A stretch of DNA of 64,000 bases from assembly GCF_021732705.1 (NCBI RefSeq), contig NZ_JAKFUM010000022.1, forward strand, positions 1 to 64,000, written 5' to 3'. Shown piece by piece: positions 17,598 to 26,040 of this stretch. The notes under the pieces are model-generated. The model ran no database searches and was not told the origin of the DNA. It worked only from the letters and a program-made list of their open reading frames with translations. This stretch comes from Nevskia sp. (GTDB lineage Bacteria; Pseudomonadota; Gammaproteobacteria; Nevskiales; Nevskiaceae). Positions within the stretch are counted from its first letter, which is position 1. Every line of letters starts with the position of its first letter. Position numbers and translations under genes: made by a program.

Positions 17598-19487
17598 TCA
17601 GGCGCTGCGGCGCAGCAGCCCCAGCTTCTTCAGGTGCACCAGCAGGATCGACACCGCGGCCGGCGTGATGCCGGAGATGCGGCCCGCCTGTGCGACCGTC
17701 TGTGGCCGATGGCTGGCCAGCTTCTGCCGCGCCTCGTTCGATAAGCCCGACACCGCCGAATAATCGAGATCGACCGGCACCGGCGCGTCTTCGTAGCGGG
17801 CGGCACGGGCAATCTCGTTCTGCTGCCGCTCGATGTAGCCGGCGTACTTGACGCGAATCTCGATCTGCTCCGCGACGGCGGCATCGACATCGGCCGGCAT
17901 CAGCTGCAGGGACTTCAGCACGTCGACGCTGCCCTCCGGACGGCGCAGCAGTTCCAGCGCCGACGCGCCGTTGTCGGTCGGCGCCGGGCCGAACACGGCC
18001 ACCATTTCCGGCGTACCGAGCTGCACCGGCTTCAGCCAGGTTGCCGACAAGCGCGCACTTTCCGTTTCGATCGCATCGCGCTTGGCACAAAACGCGGTCC
18101 ACCGTGCGTCGTTGACCAGATTCAGCGCGCGGCCGACCGGCGTCAGTCGAAGATCGGCGTTGTCCTCGCGCAGCAGCAGGCGATGCTCGGCGCGCGACGT
18201 GAACATGCGGTACGGCTCGGCGGTGCCCCGCGTGATCAGGTCATCGACCAGCACACCGATGTAGGCCTCGTGCCGTGCCGGGCACCACGGTGCCTCGTCG
18301 CGCGACTTGCGCGCCGCATTGATGCCGGCGAGCAGGCCCTGCGCCGCCGCTTCCTCGTAACCGGTCGTGCCATTGATCTGCCCGGCGAAGAACAGGCCGT
18401 CGATGACCTTGGTTTCAAGGCTCGACTGCAGATCGCGCGGATCGAAGTAGTCGTACTCGATGGCATAGCCCGGCCGCGTGATGTGCGCGCGCTCGAAGCC
18501 CTTGATCGAATGCACCAGCGCTTCCTGGATGTCGTACGGCAGCGAGGTCGAAATGCCGTTCGGGTAGACCTCGTGCGTGTTCAGACCTTCCGGCTCGATG
18601 AACACCTGATGCGCGGTCTTCTCGGCGAAGCGGTTGACCTTGTCCTCGACGCTCGGGCAATAGCGCGGCCCGGTGCCTTCGATCACGCCCGTGAACATCG
18701 GGCTGCGATCGAATCCGCTGCGGATAATCTCGTGCGTGCGCTCGTTGGTGTGCGTGATCCGGCACGAGATCTGGCGCGGGTGATCGGCCACGGAGCCGAG
18801 AAACGAGAAGACCGGCGTCGGTGTATCGCCCGGTTGCTCGATCAGCCCGTCGTAGTCGATCGTGCGGCCATCGATGCGCGGTGGCGTGCCGGTCTTGAGC
18901 CTTCCCACCCGTAGCGGCAGTTCGCGCAGGCGCGCCGCCAGCGCGTTGCTCGGCGCATCGCCAGCACGACCGCCCTGATGGTTCGCCAATCCCACATGAA
19001 TCTTGCCGGCGAGGAAGGTGCCCACCGTCAGCACCACCGAGCGCGCCATGAAGCGCAGGCCGGCCCGCGTCACGACACCACGAACCTGCTCGCCATCGAC
19101 GATCAGGTCATCCACTTCCTGCTGGAACAGCTTCAGGTTCGGCTGATTCTCGAGCGTCTGCCGAACCGCCGCGCGATACAGCATGCGATCCGCCTGCGCC
19201 CGCGTCGCCCGCACCGCCGGGCCTTTCGACGCATTCAGAATCCGGAACTGGATGCCGGCGCGATCCGCCGCCTGCGCCATGACACCACCGAGCGCATCGA
19301 TCTCGCGAACCAGATGCCCCTTGCCGATGCCCCCGATCGCCGGGTTGCACGACATCTGCCCCAGCGTCTCGATGTTCTGCGTCAGCAGCAAGGTCCTCGC
19401 GCCGCTGCGCGCAGCCGCGAGTGCGGCCTCGGTACCGGCATGGCCGCCACCGACCACGATCACATCAAACTGGTTGTGCTGCGCCAT
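17598..19487 (-). CDS. mnmG: tRNA uridine-5-carboxymethylaminomethyl modification enzyme MnmG
   Basis: 629 residues, full length. The FAD-binding Rossmann motif [18 protein letters not shown] is at the N-terminus, with [20 protein letters not shown] and [13 protein letters not shown] next. [20 protein letters not shown] and [20 protein letters not shown] are family hallmarks. The C-terminal helical domain binds MnmE. With MnmE it modifies the wobble uridine of several tRNAs. In many gammaproteobacteria mnmG is followed by rsmG-parA-parB. Here it ends against a convergent CBS gene and those neighbours are missing. Confidence 0.97.
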   Translation of the reverse strand: MAQHNQFDVIVVGGGHAGTEAALAAARSGARTLLLTQNIETLGQMSCNPAIGGIGKGHLVREIDALGGVMAQAADRAGIQFRILNASKGPAVRATRAQADRMLYRAAVRQTLENQPNLKLFQQEVDDLIVDGEQVRGVVTRAGLRFMARSVVLTVGTFLAGKIHVGLANHQGGRAGDAPSNALAARLRELPLRVGRLKTGTPPRIDGRTIDYDGLIEQPGDTPTPVFSFLGSVADHPRQISCRITHTNERTHEIIRSGFDRSPMFTGVIEGTGPRYCPSVEDKVNRFAEKTAHQVFIEPEGLNTHEVYPNGISTSLPYDIQEALVHSIKGFERAHITRPGYAIEYDYFDPRDLQSSLETKVIDGLFFAGQINGTTGYEEAAAQGLLAGINAARKSRDEAPWCPARHEAYIGVLVDDLITRGTAEPYRMFTSRAEHRLLLREDNADLRLTPVGRALNLVNDARWTAFCAKRDAIETESARLSATWLKPVQLGTPEMVAVFGPAPTDNGASALELLRRPEGSVDVLKSLQLMPADVDAAVAEQIEIRVKYAGYIERQQNEIARAARYEDAPVPVDLDYSAVSGLSNEARQKLASHRPQTVAQAGRISGITPAAVSILLVHLKKLGLLRRSA

Positions 19488-19612
19488 GCCGCCACCCGCG
19501 AAAACGCCGTTATCGCGCGAATTCTACGCGGCTGACGGCATGCGGAAGTCCGGGTGCACTGCCTGCATCGCGCTACCGGTAGGCGACTGACGCGCCCGGC
19601 CTCGCGGCTCGA

Positions 19613-19942
19613 TCAGAACGGAATCCGCCCGATCAGCATGTCCTTGAACATCACAAAGTCCCCGGCAAGGCTGTAAAACGGCGCCTTGAACGTCGCCGGC
19701 CGATTCTTTTCGATGAAGAAATGCGCGTACCAGGCGAAGCCATAACCGAACAGCGGCACAAACCACAGCGACGCGTATCGCCCCGTGAAAAGCGCATAAG
19801 CCACCGTGAAGATGACGAGGCTGGTCCCGACAAAATGCAGCCGCCGGCATGCGCGGTTGGCATGCTCACCCAGGTAGAACGGATAAAACGCCTTGAAGCT
19901 CGCAAGATGCGGAGCTGGCTCAACGCTTGTGGTGTTGGTCAT
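19613..19942 (-). CDS. DUF962 / Mpo1-like membrane protein
   Basis: 109 residues. Hydrophobic segments VGTSLVIFTVAYALFTG and LWFVPLFGYGFAWYAHFF, and the family signature WYAHFFIEKNRPATF with FYSLAGDFVMFKDML, identify DUF962. Yeast Mpo1, in the same family, is an iron-dependent dioxygenase acting on 2-hydroxy fatty acids. Conserved His residues are present in HANRACRRLHFVG and YAHFF. The bacterial function is not established. It is the last ordinary gene before the AT-richer start of the secretion island. Confidence 0.85.
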   Translation of the reverse strand: MTNTTSVEPAPHLASFKAFYPFYLGEHANRACRRLHFVGTSLVIFTVAYALFTGRYASLWFVPLFGYGFAWYAHFFIEKNRPATFKAPFYSLAGDFVMFKDMLIGRIPF

Positions 19943-20354
19943 GGTGTAGCTCTCGGGGGGATGACGATCGTAGCGGCGGGCTCAATAGGTTCATCGGTCC
20001 CGGGTTGCGTCTCTCAACGTTCTCTGCTGTCAAATGCAACGTTGGTTGGATGATGGATGGAGGATAGCCAATTCTGACGATATTCGGTGAAAGCCTTGGA
20101 TTGAAAACGCCAGCAGTTCGTTATTCGAAGTGCCTCGATCAACTCGTTCGCTTGGCTCATCAATGGCGCCGCTTAATTTTCTTGTAGGTCACTAAGAGCA
20201 TCTGAGTTTCAGAGAGGGTGCGCGATCATCAATGTGCAGAGCGCTAATTTCAACGAAAGTACGAAGCACAGGTAGAATTCATTGGCTTTCTACGGCCTAG
20301 GCTTGCTGGCGCACAGAGAAAATTTCAGTTAAGTGCTTTTAACTGAGCTGTGAC
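19943..20354. other. 412-bp AT-richer intergenic region at the island edge
   Basis: No gene recognised on either strand. From about 20040 the base composition becomes clearly richer in A and T than the DNA to the left, which suggests the boundary of acquired DNA. No tRNA gene, integrase or attachment repeat was found. The right end carries a hairpin (20325-20346) that probably ends the minus-strand gene at 20355. Confidence 0.6.
20325..20346 (-). terminator. Weak hairpin terminator of the cysteine-rich exported protein gene
   Basis: A perfect 8-bp inverted repeat TCAGTTAA/TTAACTGA with a 6-nt loop. On the minus strand it follows the stop at 20355 and is followed by AATTTTC. The stem is AT-rich, so its strength is doubtful. 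Confidence 0.4.
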
Positions 20355-20873
20355 TTATTGATCCAGTATCTCGCTGCATCGGGCGATGGTCGTGCTCGCT
20401 ATCCCCGATGACCGGAATTTCTTCGTAAAGCACTTGCACGGTCTATATACTCCGTCAATCGAATACCTATAAACAATCTTGTACTGTAAAGCGAGGCTGG
20501 CTTTATCCAAAACGGTGATATCAGGATTTATAGCGGGTGCCCTTTCGACTTCAAAGCTGAACCCCTGCGTCTCCAAGATTGGCTCCATGTACTGATTTGA
20601 GCTGGAGAAAAGCCAGTACTGGCAAGTGCCGATCCCCGAACAGTCGCCAACTGCGAGATAAGCCGCGGTAGATTTCAGCCGACCGATTGCTCGAATCTTC
20701 ACGCTGGTGCCGGTGCAGTCAGAGTCTCCTTCGATACAGAACTCGGCAGGCCTTTTCGGCGAAAAGTAATGAGTTGAAAGATAGTCTGAGATCTTGTCGG
20801 TGACGTCTCCGGTTTCATCGCCCTGAACTAGGATTGGTGCGCATGCGATGAGAAGGAAAATCAGTCTGAACAT
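20355..20873 (-). CDS. Exported cysteine-rich protein, possible effector immunity protein
   Basis: 172 residues from the ATG at 20873, chosen because it starts a signal peptide (MFRLIFLLIACAPILVQG). The mature part contains seven Cys (EFC, SDC, GDC, GTC, PCKC, ARC), fitting disulfide-bonded periplasmic proteins. I do not recognise the family. It begins 16 bp after a relic of a possible effector 3' end and after a truncated vgrG, in the order vgrG-effector-immunity usual for type VI secretion cassettes. An immunity role is therefore inferred from position and export. Base composition is AT-richer than the chromosome. Confidence 0.6.
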   Translation of the reverse strand: MFRLIFLLIACAPILVQGDETGDVTDKISDYLSTHYFSPKRPAEFCIEGDSDCTGTSVKIRAIGRLKSTAAYLAVGDCSGIGTCQYWLFSSSNQYMEPILETQGFSFEVERAPAINPDITVLDKASLALQYKIVYRYSIDGVYRPCKCFTKKFRSSGIASTTIARCSEILDQ

Positions 20874-20889
20874 GATCGAGTGCCTGAAT

Positions 20890-21104
20890 TTATGCTTTGA
20901 GGTTGGTGATGCCGGGTGAGGGTATGACTTCGTCCGACATAGCGAAATAGGCGGCCTTGAAGAAGACCTGCCGGTTGTCAAGACCGAGCGCGGCCCGGTT
21001 TACCTGTCTGGTCACGTTGAGTACTTGCGCGTTGATTTGCGCATCGTCCTGCAGCATCTGGAAAGTACGAAGATCACTGCGTCGATTGATATTGATGAGA
21101 CCAT
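20890..21104 (-). pseudogene. 3' remnant of a gene, probably a deleted type VI effector
   Basis: The minus strand has a clean coding tail of about 70 codons ending in TAA at 20890. It includes SDLRTFQMLQDDAQINAQVL, then NVTRQVNRAALGLDNRQVFF and MSDEVIPSPGITNLKA. It has no start codon of its own in a sensible place. It is out of frame with the truncated vgrG that abuts it at 21105, so the fusion was formed by a deletion. The protein family is unknown. Its place between vgrG and a possible immunity gene suggests an effector C-terminus. Confidence 0.6.
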
Positions 21105-22679
21105 CTAGTATGCAGCGACATCCACCCGGGCCAATTGCTGGATGGCTTCTCGGGCATCGTGCGCTAGATGACCGGCATGCGTGCCGCCCGCGCGCGCATC
21201 CGCAGTGATCAACAAGCCTTGCCCAGCTCGGAGGCTGCCATACGCGCCCGTTGCCAGCCCGGTGCCGAGTCCGAGCGCGGCGCTGCGCTGATTGTCGATC
21301 TGGTGACGGGCATACCCGAGCGTCAGCACCGTGTTTGCCTGTGTCGTCTGCAGGTCCAGCCGAGGCTGGTCGATGCTGTCATCGAAGACCAGCTGACTAT
21401 GGTCGCCTTGCCCGGACCGGCTGCTGCTGAGCGCCTGCGTCTTGATGCCGGACAGCACGCCCGGATGGCGATTGCCGGCATGCCAGGCCGGTGCGTTCGC
21501 GCTGGCGGCTGCCGCGGTCTGACCGATGCGATTGCCGGGGGCATCGGTCCGGCCGCGGCCGTTGTAGACGGCGCCGATGACCACCGGACGATCGATGTCG
21601 CCATCGACATGCTCGATCAGCACTTCCTGCCCGATGCGCGGCACGAACACGCCGCCCCAGTTCGCACCAGCGACGGGTGTGGCAACGCGAACCCAAGTGC
21701 CGCTGCCGTCATTGCCAGGCGCGTTGTCATCGCCAGCCGGATGTGATTCGCGAGATGCGCTCCGGCTACCGCGCTGCCAGTGGAATTGCACCTTGATCCG
21801 GTGATCGCGGTCCGTCGTGATGGCGGCGCCATCGAGGCCGACGACGGTCGCGCTGCTCAGCCCGCGCGTGGCGGGCTTGCTGATTGGGCTCGGCGCGCAC
21901 GGAACCTCGGCGGGCAGCAGCCAGGCCGAATGACGGTAGAGCGGGGCATCGGCATCCTGACCTGATTCCGGTGAATCGTTCCAGCCGGATCCAAGCAGGC
22001 TCTGCAGCGCCTTGGAAAAGTCCACCGGCAGGTTGTTGCGTGCGGCGTGGCGAACCGACAGGGCAATCAGCCGGGCTTGGTTGAGCCGCGGATGATGGGC
22101 GACGGTCACGAAGCCGCCCGCGGCGAGGCGACGCAGCGTGCCCGCACCATCGATCAGCTGACGCTCGACCTGCAGCGCGCGGCCGAGCTGCAGCGCCAAG
22201 CGCTGCCCGTGTGATCGATCGACATAGCGATAGGCGCCAGGAACCTCTTGCTGGCTCAGCGCAGGAATTGCGCTGTCGTTCCCGAAACCATCGGACTCCG
22301 TATCAGCATCGGCTTCCACCGCTCGGGTGTCGAAGCTGACGCAGTCCCAACTGCCCAGCACAACGCGCTGGGCGCCCACGGCGGCACGCTCGTCGAACTG
22401 CTGGAAGCTGTCGTCAGACTTCGTGGTGCTGGCACGATGAAAGCGGACTGATCCCAGATCGGGGCCGAAGGCGCTGCCGTGATCGGCAATGACGAAACGA
22501 TGGCGGCCGTAGGGCGACTCGGCCTCGCCCTCATGCTCGAACCAGCCGTAGAGGCCTTCTTCGGCCATCAGACGCTGTAGCACCAGCCTAGCGTTGCAGC
22601 CCAGTTGCTTTAAGCCCATGTCGTGGACGAGTAAATGCTGCGGGACGATACGTGTCAGCAAACGCACACACTCGATCAC
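21105..22679 (-). pseudogene. vgrG: Truncated vgrG (N-terminal and C-terminal parts missing)
   Basis: 524 codons homologous to the middle of the intact VgrG at 26041-28977, from about VLQRLMAEEGLYGWFEHEG through the gp5-like spike region (TPVAGANWGGVFVPRIGQEV) to HDAREAIQQLA, where it diverges into RVDVAAY and a stop. It lacks roughly the first 180 residues (most of the gp27-like base) and all of the C-terminal DUF2345 beta-helix. The part 21130-21815 is almost identical to the intact gene, the rest only moderately similar. It could not form a complete spike. Expression as a fragment cannot be excluded. Confidence 0.82.
21130..21815. repeat. 686-bp near-identical tract shared with the intact vgrG (copy 1)
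   Basis: This segment aligns without gaps to 26924-27609 at a constant offset of 5794 bases, with only scattered mismatches. The flanking vgrG sequence is much more diverged. Both copies are on the minus strand, so recombination between them would delete the effector and SUMF1-domain genes in between. Confidence 0.85.
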
Positions 22680-22746
22680 TCGGCAATATTTGCGATACTA
22701 GTCTTGGATCACCTGACTGGAACGGACTCCTGTGTCGAATCATCGA

Positions 22747-23793
22747 ATGGCGAAAGCCGTCATTACCTTCCTGGCACTTTCATCGGCTTGTGCTGCCTCG
22801 CATTCACCATCGAAGACCACAACGGTCAAGATTCCAGCAGGTAGTGTGTATCCCGATACCATCAAGCATCCGCTACCTGAAGACCTATCCGGCTTCAAGC
22901 AGCCGGCATCGCTACTCAACGACCTAAAAACGATCACGACCGGAACCTTGGAAGAGCGGCTCCAAGCGCTCGTCGTCAAGTCAAAGCGTGATCAGGTATT
23001 CGTGAAAGGTGGCACGTTCCTGATGGGCGACTTCGGGCCGGTATATGAAGAAGATCGACTGCACTACGTCGGGCTGGATGCTAGCCCATTGCACAAGGTC
23101 ACGCTCGATAGCTACTCGATCAGCAAATACAAGGTCACGTATACCGAGTTTGATCTGTATACGGAAGCCAATGGATTGCCGAAGATTCAGCAGAACCTGC
23201 CTTCCGGCTTCGCAACGATGCGCAACAGAATCGATACGCCGGCCGGTGTGACGTGGGAGCAGGCGAAAGCCTATTGTCAGTGGCTCGGAACCATTTCGAA
23301 GCTACCGTTCGATTTGCCGACGGAAGCCCAGTGGGAGTACGCGGCAAGGAACCGGGGAAAGTTTGTTTTGTTTGGGACAAATAACGGGCTTTTGGAACTT
23401 AATAAAAACTCGCCATCGGACCGATTCGCTGCACGAATTAACGATGATAATGCCCCCCACGCCTTTCCGATCGCACTTTTTCCCCCATCGCCTCTAGGGA
23501 TATATGACCTAACTCCTAACTCCTTCGATTGGGTAGAAGATTGGTACGCAATTGATTACTACGAGCAGTATTCTGGCGAAAGAAATCCTGTTGGACCGAC
23601 TACAGGTATTTTCAAGGTCGAGCGCGGGGGTGACTTTGGCCGCAGCTTCGAAGGCCGAGTTACGTCTAGGGAGTTCAATCCACCTGATGAATCAAAAATT
23701 GAGTTGCCCCAGCCCGATGGTCGAATTTTCCAAGGCGGAAGAACATCGGATGGCTTCCGCTGCGGCGCTCAAAGCACAAAGCGGGTTCAGTGA
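22747..23793 (+). CDS. Exported SUMF1/formylglycine-generating-enzyme-like protein
   Basis: 348 residues from the ATG at 22747. The N-terminus MAKAVITFLALSSACAASHS is a signal sequence. Cys 15 could be lipidated, but the lipobox is atypical. The SUMF1 (FGE/EgtB-like) fold is shown by FVKGGTFLMGDFG, HKVTLDSYSISKYKVTYTEF, VTWEQAKAYCQWLG, LPTEAQWEYAARNRG, LTPNSFDWVEDWYAIDYY, VERGGDFG and the closing DGFRCG. The catalytic Cys pair of true formylglycine enzymes was not seen. The gene converges with the putative effector gene, 4 bp apart, inside the secretion island. A role as immunity or accessory protein is inference. Confidence 0.8.
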   Translation: MAKAVITFLALSSACAASHSPSKTTTVKIPAGSVYPDTIKHPLPEDLSGFKQPASLLNDLKTITTGTLEERLQALVVKSKRDQVFVKGGTFLMGDFGPVYEEDRLHYVGLDASPLHKVTLDSYSISKYKVTYTEFDLYTEANGLPKIQQNLPSGFATMRNRIDTPAGVTWEQAKAYCQWLGTISKLPFDLPTEAQWEYAARNRGKFVLFGTNNGLLELNKNSPSDRFAARINDDNAPHAFPIALFPPSPLGIYDLTPNSFDWVEDWYAIDYYEQYSGERNPVGPTTGIFKVERGGDFGRSFEGRVTSREFNPPDESKIELPQPDGRIFQGGRTSDGFRCGAQSTKRVQ

Positions 23794-23797
23794 GCGA

Positions 23798-26035
23798 TCA
23801 CGCAAACATAGAAAGCTTGTTTCCAGCATTGTAATTGTAACCTCCTGCGATCATGTAACCAGGGTGATCACCCTTCTCGGCTCGTGATGCATATAGGCTG
23901 TGCGTATTGTCGATGAAGGGATAGCCTAGAATCGGTTTTTCGTAAAGGCGACTGTAGATATCTCGAAGAGTTGATCTGCTGGCATCGCTGAGCTGCCGAT
24001 AGCGCCGATCAAATTGCTTGTCATAATCCTTGGGGTCATAGCCCTCATCCAGAAACCGCTCGACGAAGCCGTAATTGGCCTCCCACATTCCTTTGTGCTC
24101 AGTACAGGTAGAATTAAGACGGTCAAAGATATATACGAATTCTGCTTTGGATCGAATCTTCTTACAGATTGCAATAACTGCACTTTTACGGCGATCCAGA
24201 TAAGAAAGCGTGAAGCCCTGATTGGCATACAGGAATAGGTTGTTGGTCATCGGCCCTTCGCGGGTCAGATGAAAAAGCCACGTAGCCTTGGCTTCGGGGG
24301 AGGCGTATTCCAGAAGCCTTGGGTTGGAATCGATAGCGATAGCTGTACCTGAACTCGTGACTTCCGATGTCCACGCATCGAGTAATTTATTCCGTATGGT
24401 AATGGCATCGTTGCCTAAAGCGGATAAAGATTCTTCAATTGCCTTCGCAGACAACGATATGTACTGCCAGGCCGCCTGCGCCGGTGCATCCATAAGCTCC
24501 GCTACTTCATACCCACACGCGTAAGCTGCAAATGCCATGTACTTGCAAAGCTCAAGGGTCTTCGCGACATCGACAGACAGTTCCAATTTGCCCTTAGCAC
24601 CGGCACCGAGGCAGGCAGAGGCAGATGCGGTGATGTAAAACTTGCCTCGGTCAAACCCGATCCTGAACTCTGCTCCGGCGCCAGCCCCGGCTTGCAAATG
24701 GATGCCGGGTCCGATATCCGCCAGATTCACGAAGGCTTGTTCCTCGGGGCTATTCCACTGGAGAGCGCCCTTGATGCTGCCGCCGGCGCTGACGCCAGCA
24801 AACAATCCTGCGCTCCCGCCGCCTTCCGCACTCTGGCCGGACTTCTTCGCATCAGCCTTCAGCTGACCAATCTTGACCTGCCGTTCACCGGCATTCTTGA
24901 GAGGGGTGCCACAAAGCCCTGCCAGCCCCTTCACCAGATCGGTGTAATTGGCTTCGATGCCGAGTTCGGCGATCGCGCTGGTCCCAGCCATTGCAGTGAG
25001 CTCGATTTCGGCCGCAAATCGCATCAAACCAACAGGATATGCGAGCCCCGAAACTGGCCCGTAGCAAGCAAACACCCACCCTGCCTGATCGGGCCAGTAG
25101 CAGCTAGCCTTGATCTTGGCTTCGCCGATCATGAATTCGCCGCTGGCGTTTGCGCGCAGAGATGCTTTGCCTTTTAGGGGAGACCACTCGGCTTCCAGGC
25201 TAGCTCCTGCGAAGTACCGCAGGTACTGCGCCGCAGGTTCGATGGCGATCCAGTCGCGTCCTCCGCTGACCTGACTGGCCCAGTTGTCGAGCTGGGTTTT
25301 CAGGTATGCATTGAAATCGTTAGCCAGTGTGCCTTTCAGTTCAGGAGATTTCAGCAATTCCTCTTTGGCTTTGGCATCAAACTCGAACTTGTTCAACTGT
25401 TCGCGAAGCTTCTTGACATCGAGCTTGTTGTCCGTGGTTTTGGGCAACTCCTTTTCGAGTTTGTGCTTGATAACAATCTTGTCGATCACGTTGCCACGCA
25501 CATAAGTCCATTTGGCAGTTCGACCTGATTTCGTCGGGTCTTTGCTGCTCGCCATGTTCGGGGATGTGCGGGCCACCACTGGAATAAGTTCCCAGATCTT
25601 GCCGCCGGTGTTGTCGAGCTTGCCAAGCGGCTTAAAGGCTTCGGCTAACGCTTTCTGCGATTGCTCAAGCTCTTGCTGTGTTTTTGCCAGCGCATCCTGC
25701 GTGCGCTTTGCCGCCACGTCGATCGAAGACGGCGGGCCGGGGACTGATGGAGAGGGTGCGCTCAGCGTCGCTTGCTGCGCTTCGAGGAATGTCAGCGTGG
25801 TGTTGAGATGCGCCTGTTTGGCTGTGCAGAAATTTCCGACCAGATGATCCAACAGCCGACATTCGTTCTCGAATGCGGTCACCTTGTCAGCGGCTATGAA
25901 CAGAAAATCGTTGGTTTCGGGCCGGAAATACAGCTGCCCGCCTTGTGTAATCTTGGCTTTGACAACACTGCCGCTGACGGCGTTTAAGGTACCTAATGCG
26001 ATTGGCGAATTTGCAGCGGTGCCAGCGTCGGCCAT
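23798..26035 (-). CDS. Putative VgrG-linked type VI secretion effector, unknown activity
   Basis: 745 residues. No confident family match from memory. Visible parts: a beta-rich N-terminal region (1-90, with GGQLYFRPETNDFLFIAADK); a coiled coil (about 106-135, AKTQQELEQSQKALAEAF); charged helices (185-250); a Gly/Ala-rich beta-repeat region (about 275-490, e.g. IHLQAGAGAGAEFRIGF and ASACLGAGAKGKLELSVDVA); a helical segment (490-560); and a C-terminal domain (about 570-745) rich in Tyr, Asp and Arg. No signal peptide. It begins 5 bp after the vgrG stop, so translation is coupled, which fits a cargo of that VgrG. The 3' third is AT-richer than the 5' part, as in effectors that swap toxin domains. 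Confidence 0.65.
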   Translation of the reverse strand: MADAGTAANSPIALGTLNAVSGSVVKAKITQGGQLYFRPETNDFLFIAADKVTAFENECRLLDHLVGNFCTAKQAHLNTTLTFLEAQQATLSAPSPSVPGPPSSIDVAAKRTQDALAKTQQELEQSQKALAEAFKPLGKLDNTGGKIWELIPVVARTSPNMASSKDPTKSGRTAKWTYVRGNVIDKIVIKHKLEKELPKTTDNKLDVKKLREQLNKFEFDAKAKEELLKSPELKGTLANDFNAYLKTQLDNWASQVSGGRDWIAIEPAAQYLRYFAGASLEAEWSPLKGKASLRANASGEFMIGEAKIKASCYWPDQAGWVFACYGPVSGLAYPVGLMRFAAEIELTAMAGTSAIAELGIEANYTDLVKGLAGLCGTPLKNAGERQVKIGQLKADAKKSGQSAEGGGSAGLFAGVSAGGSIKGALQWNSPEEQAFVNLADIGPGIHLQAGAGAGAEFRIGFDRGKFYITASASACLGAGAKGKLELSVDVAKTLELCKYMAFAAYACGYEVAELMDAPAQAAWQYISLSAKAIEESLSALGNDAITIRNKLLDAWTSEVTSSGTAIAIDSNPRLLEYASPEAKATWLFHLTREGPMTNNLFLYANQGFTLSYLDRRKSAVIAICKKIRSKAEFVYIFDRLNSTCTEHKGMWEANYGFVERFLDEGYDPKDYDKQFDRRYRQLSDASRSTLRDIYSRLYEKPILGYPFIDNTHSLYASRAEKGDHPGYMIAGGYNYNAGNKLSMFA

Positions 26036-26040
26036 GGCAG

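Noticed and set aside
19943-20354. Attachment site or tRNA at the island edge
   Set aside because: No tRNA-like cloverleaf, integrase or flanking direct repeat was found.
21105-22679. A second functional VgrG
   Set aside because: It lacks most of the N-terminal base and the whole C-terminal beta-helix, and ends in an abnormal short tail.
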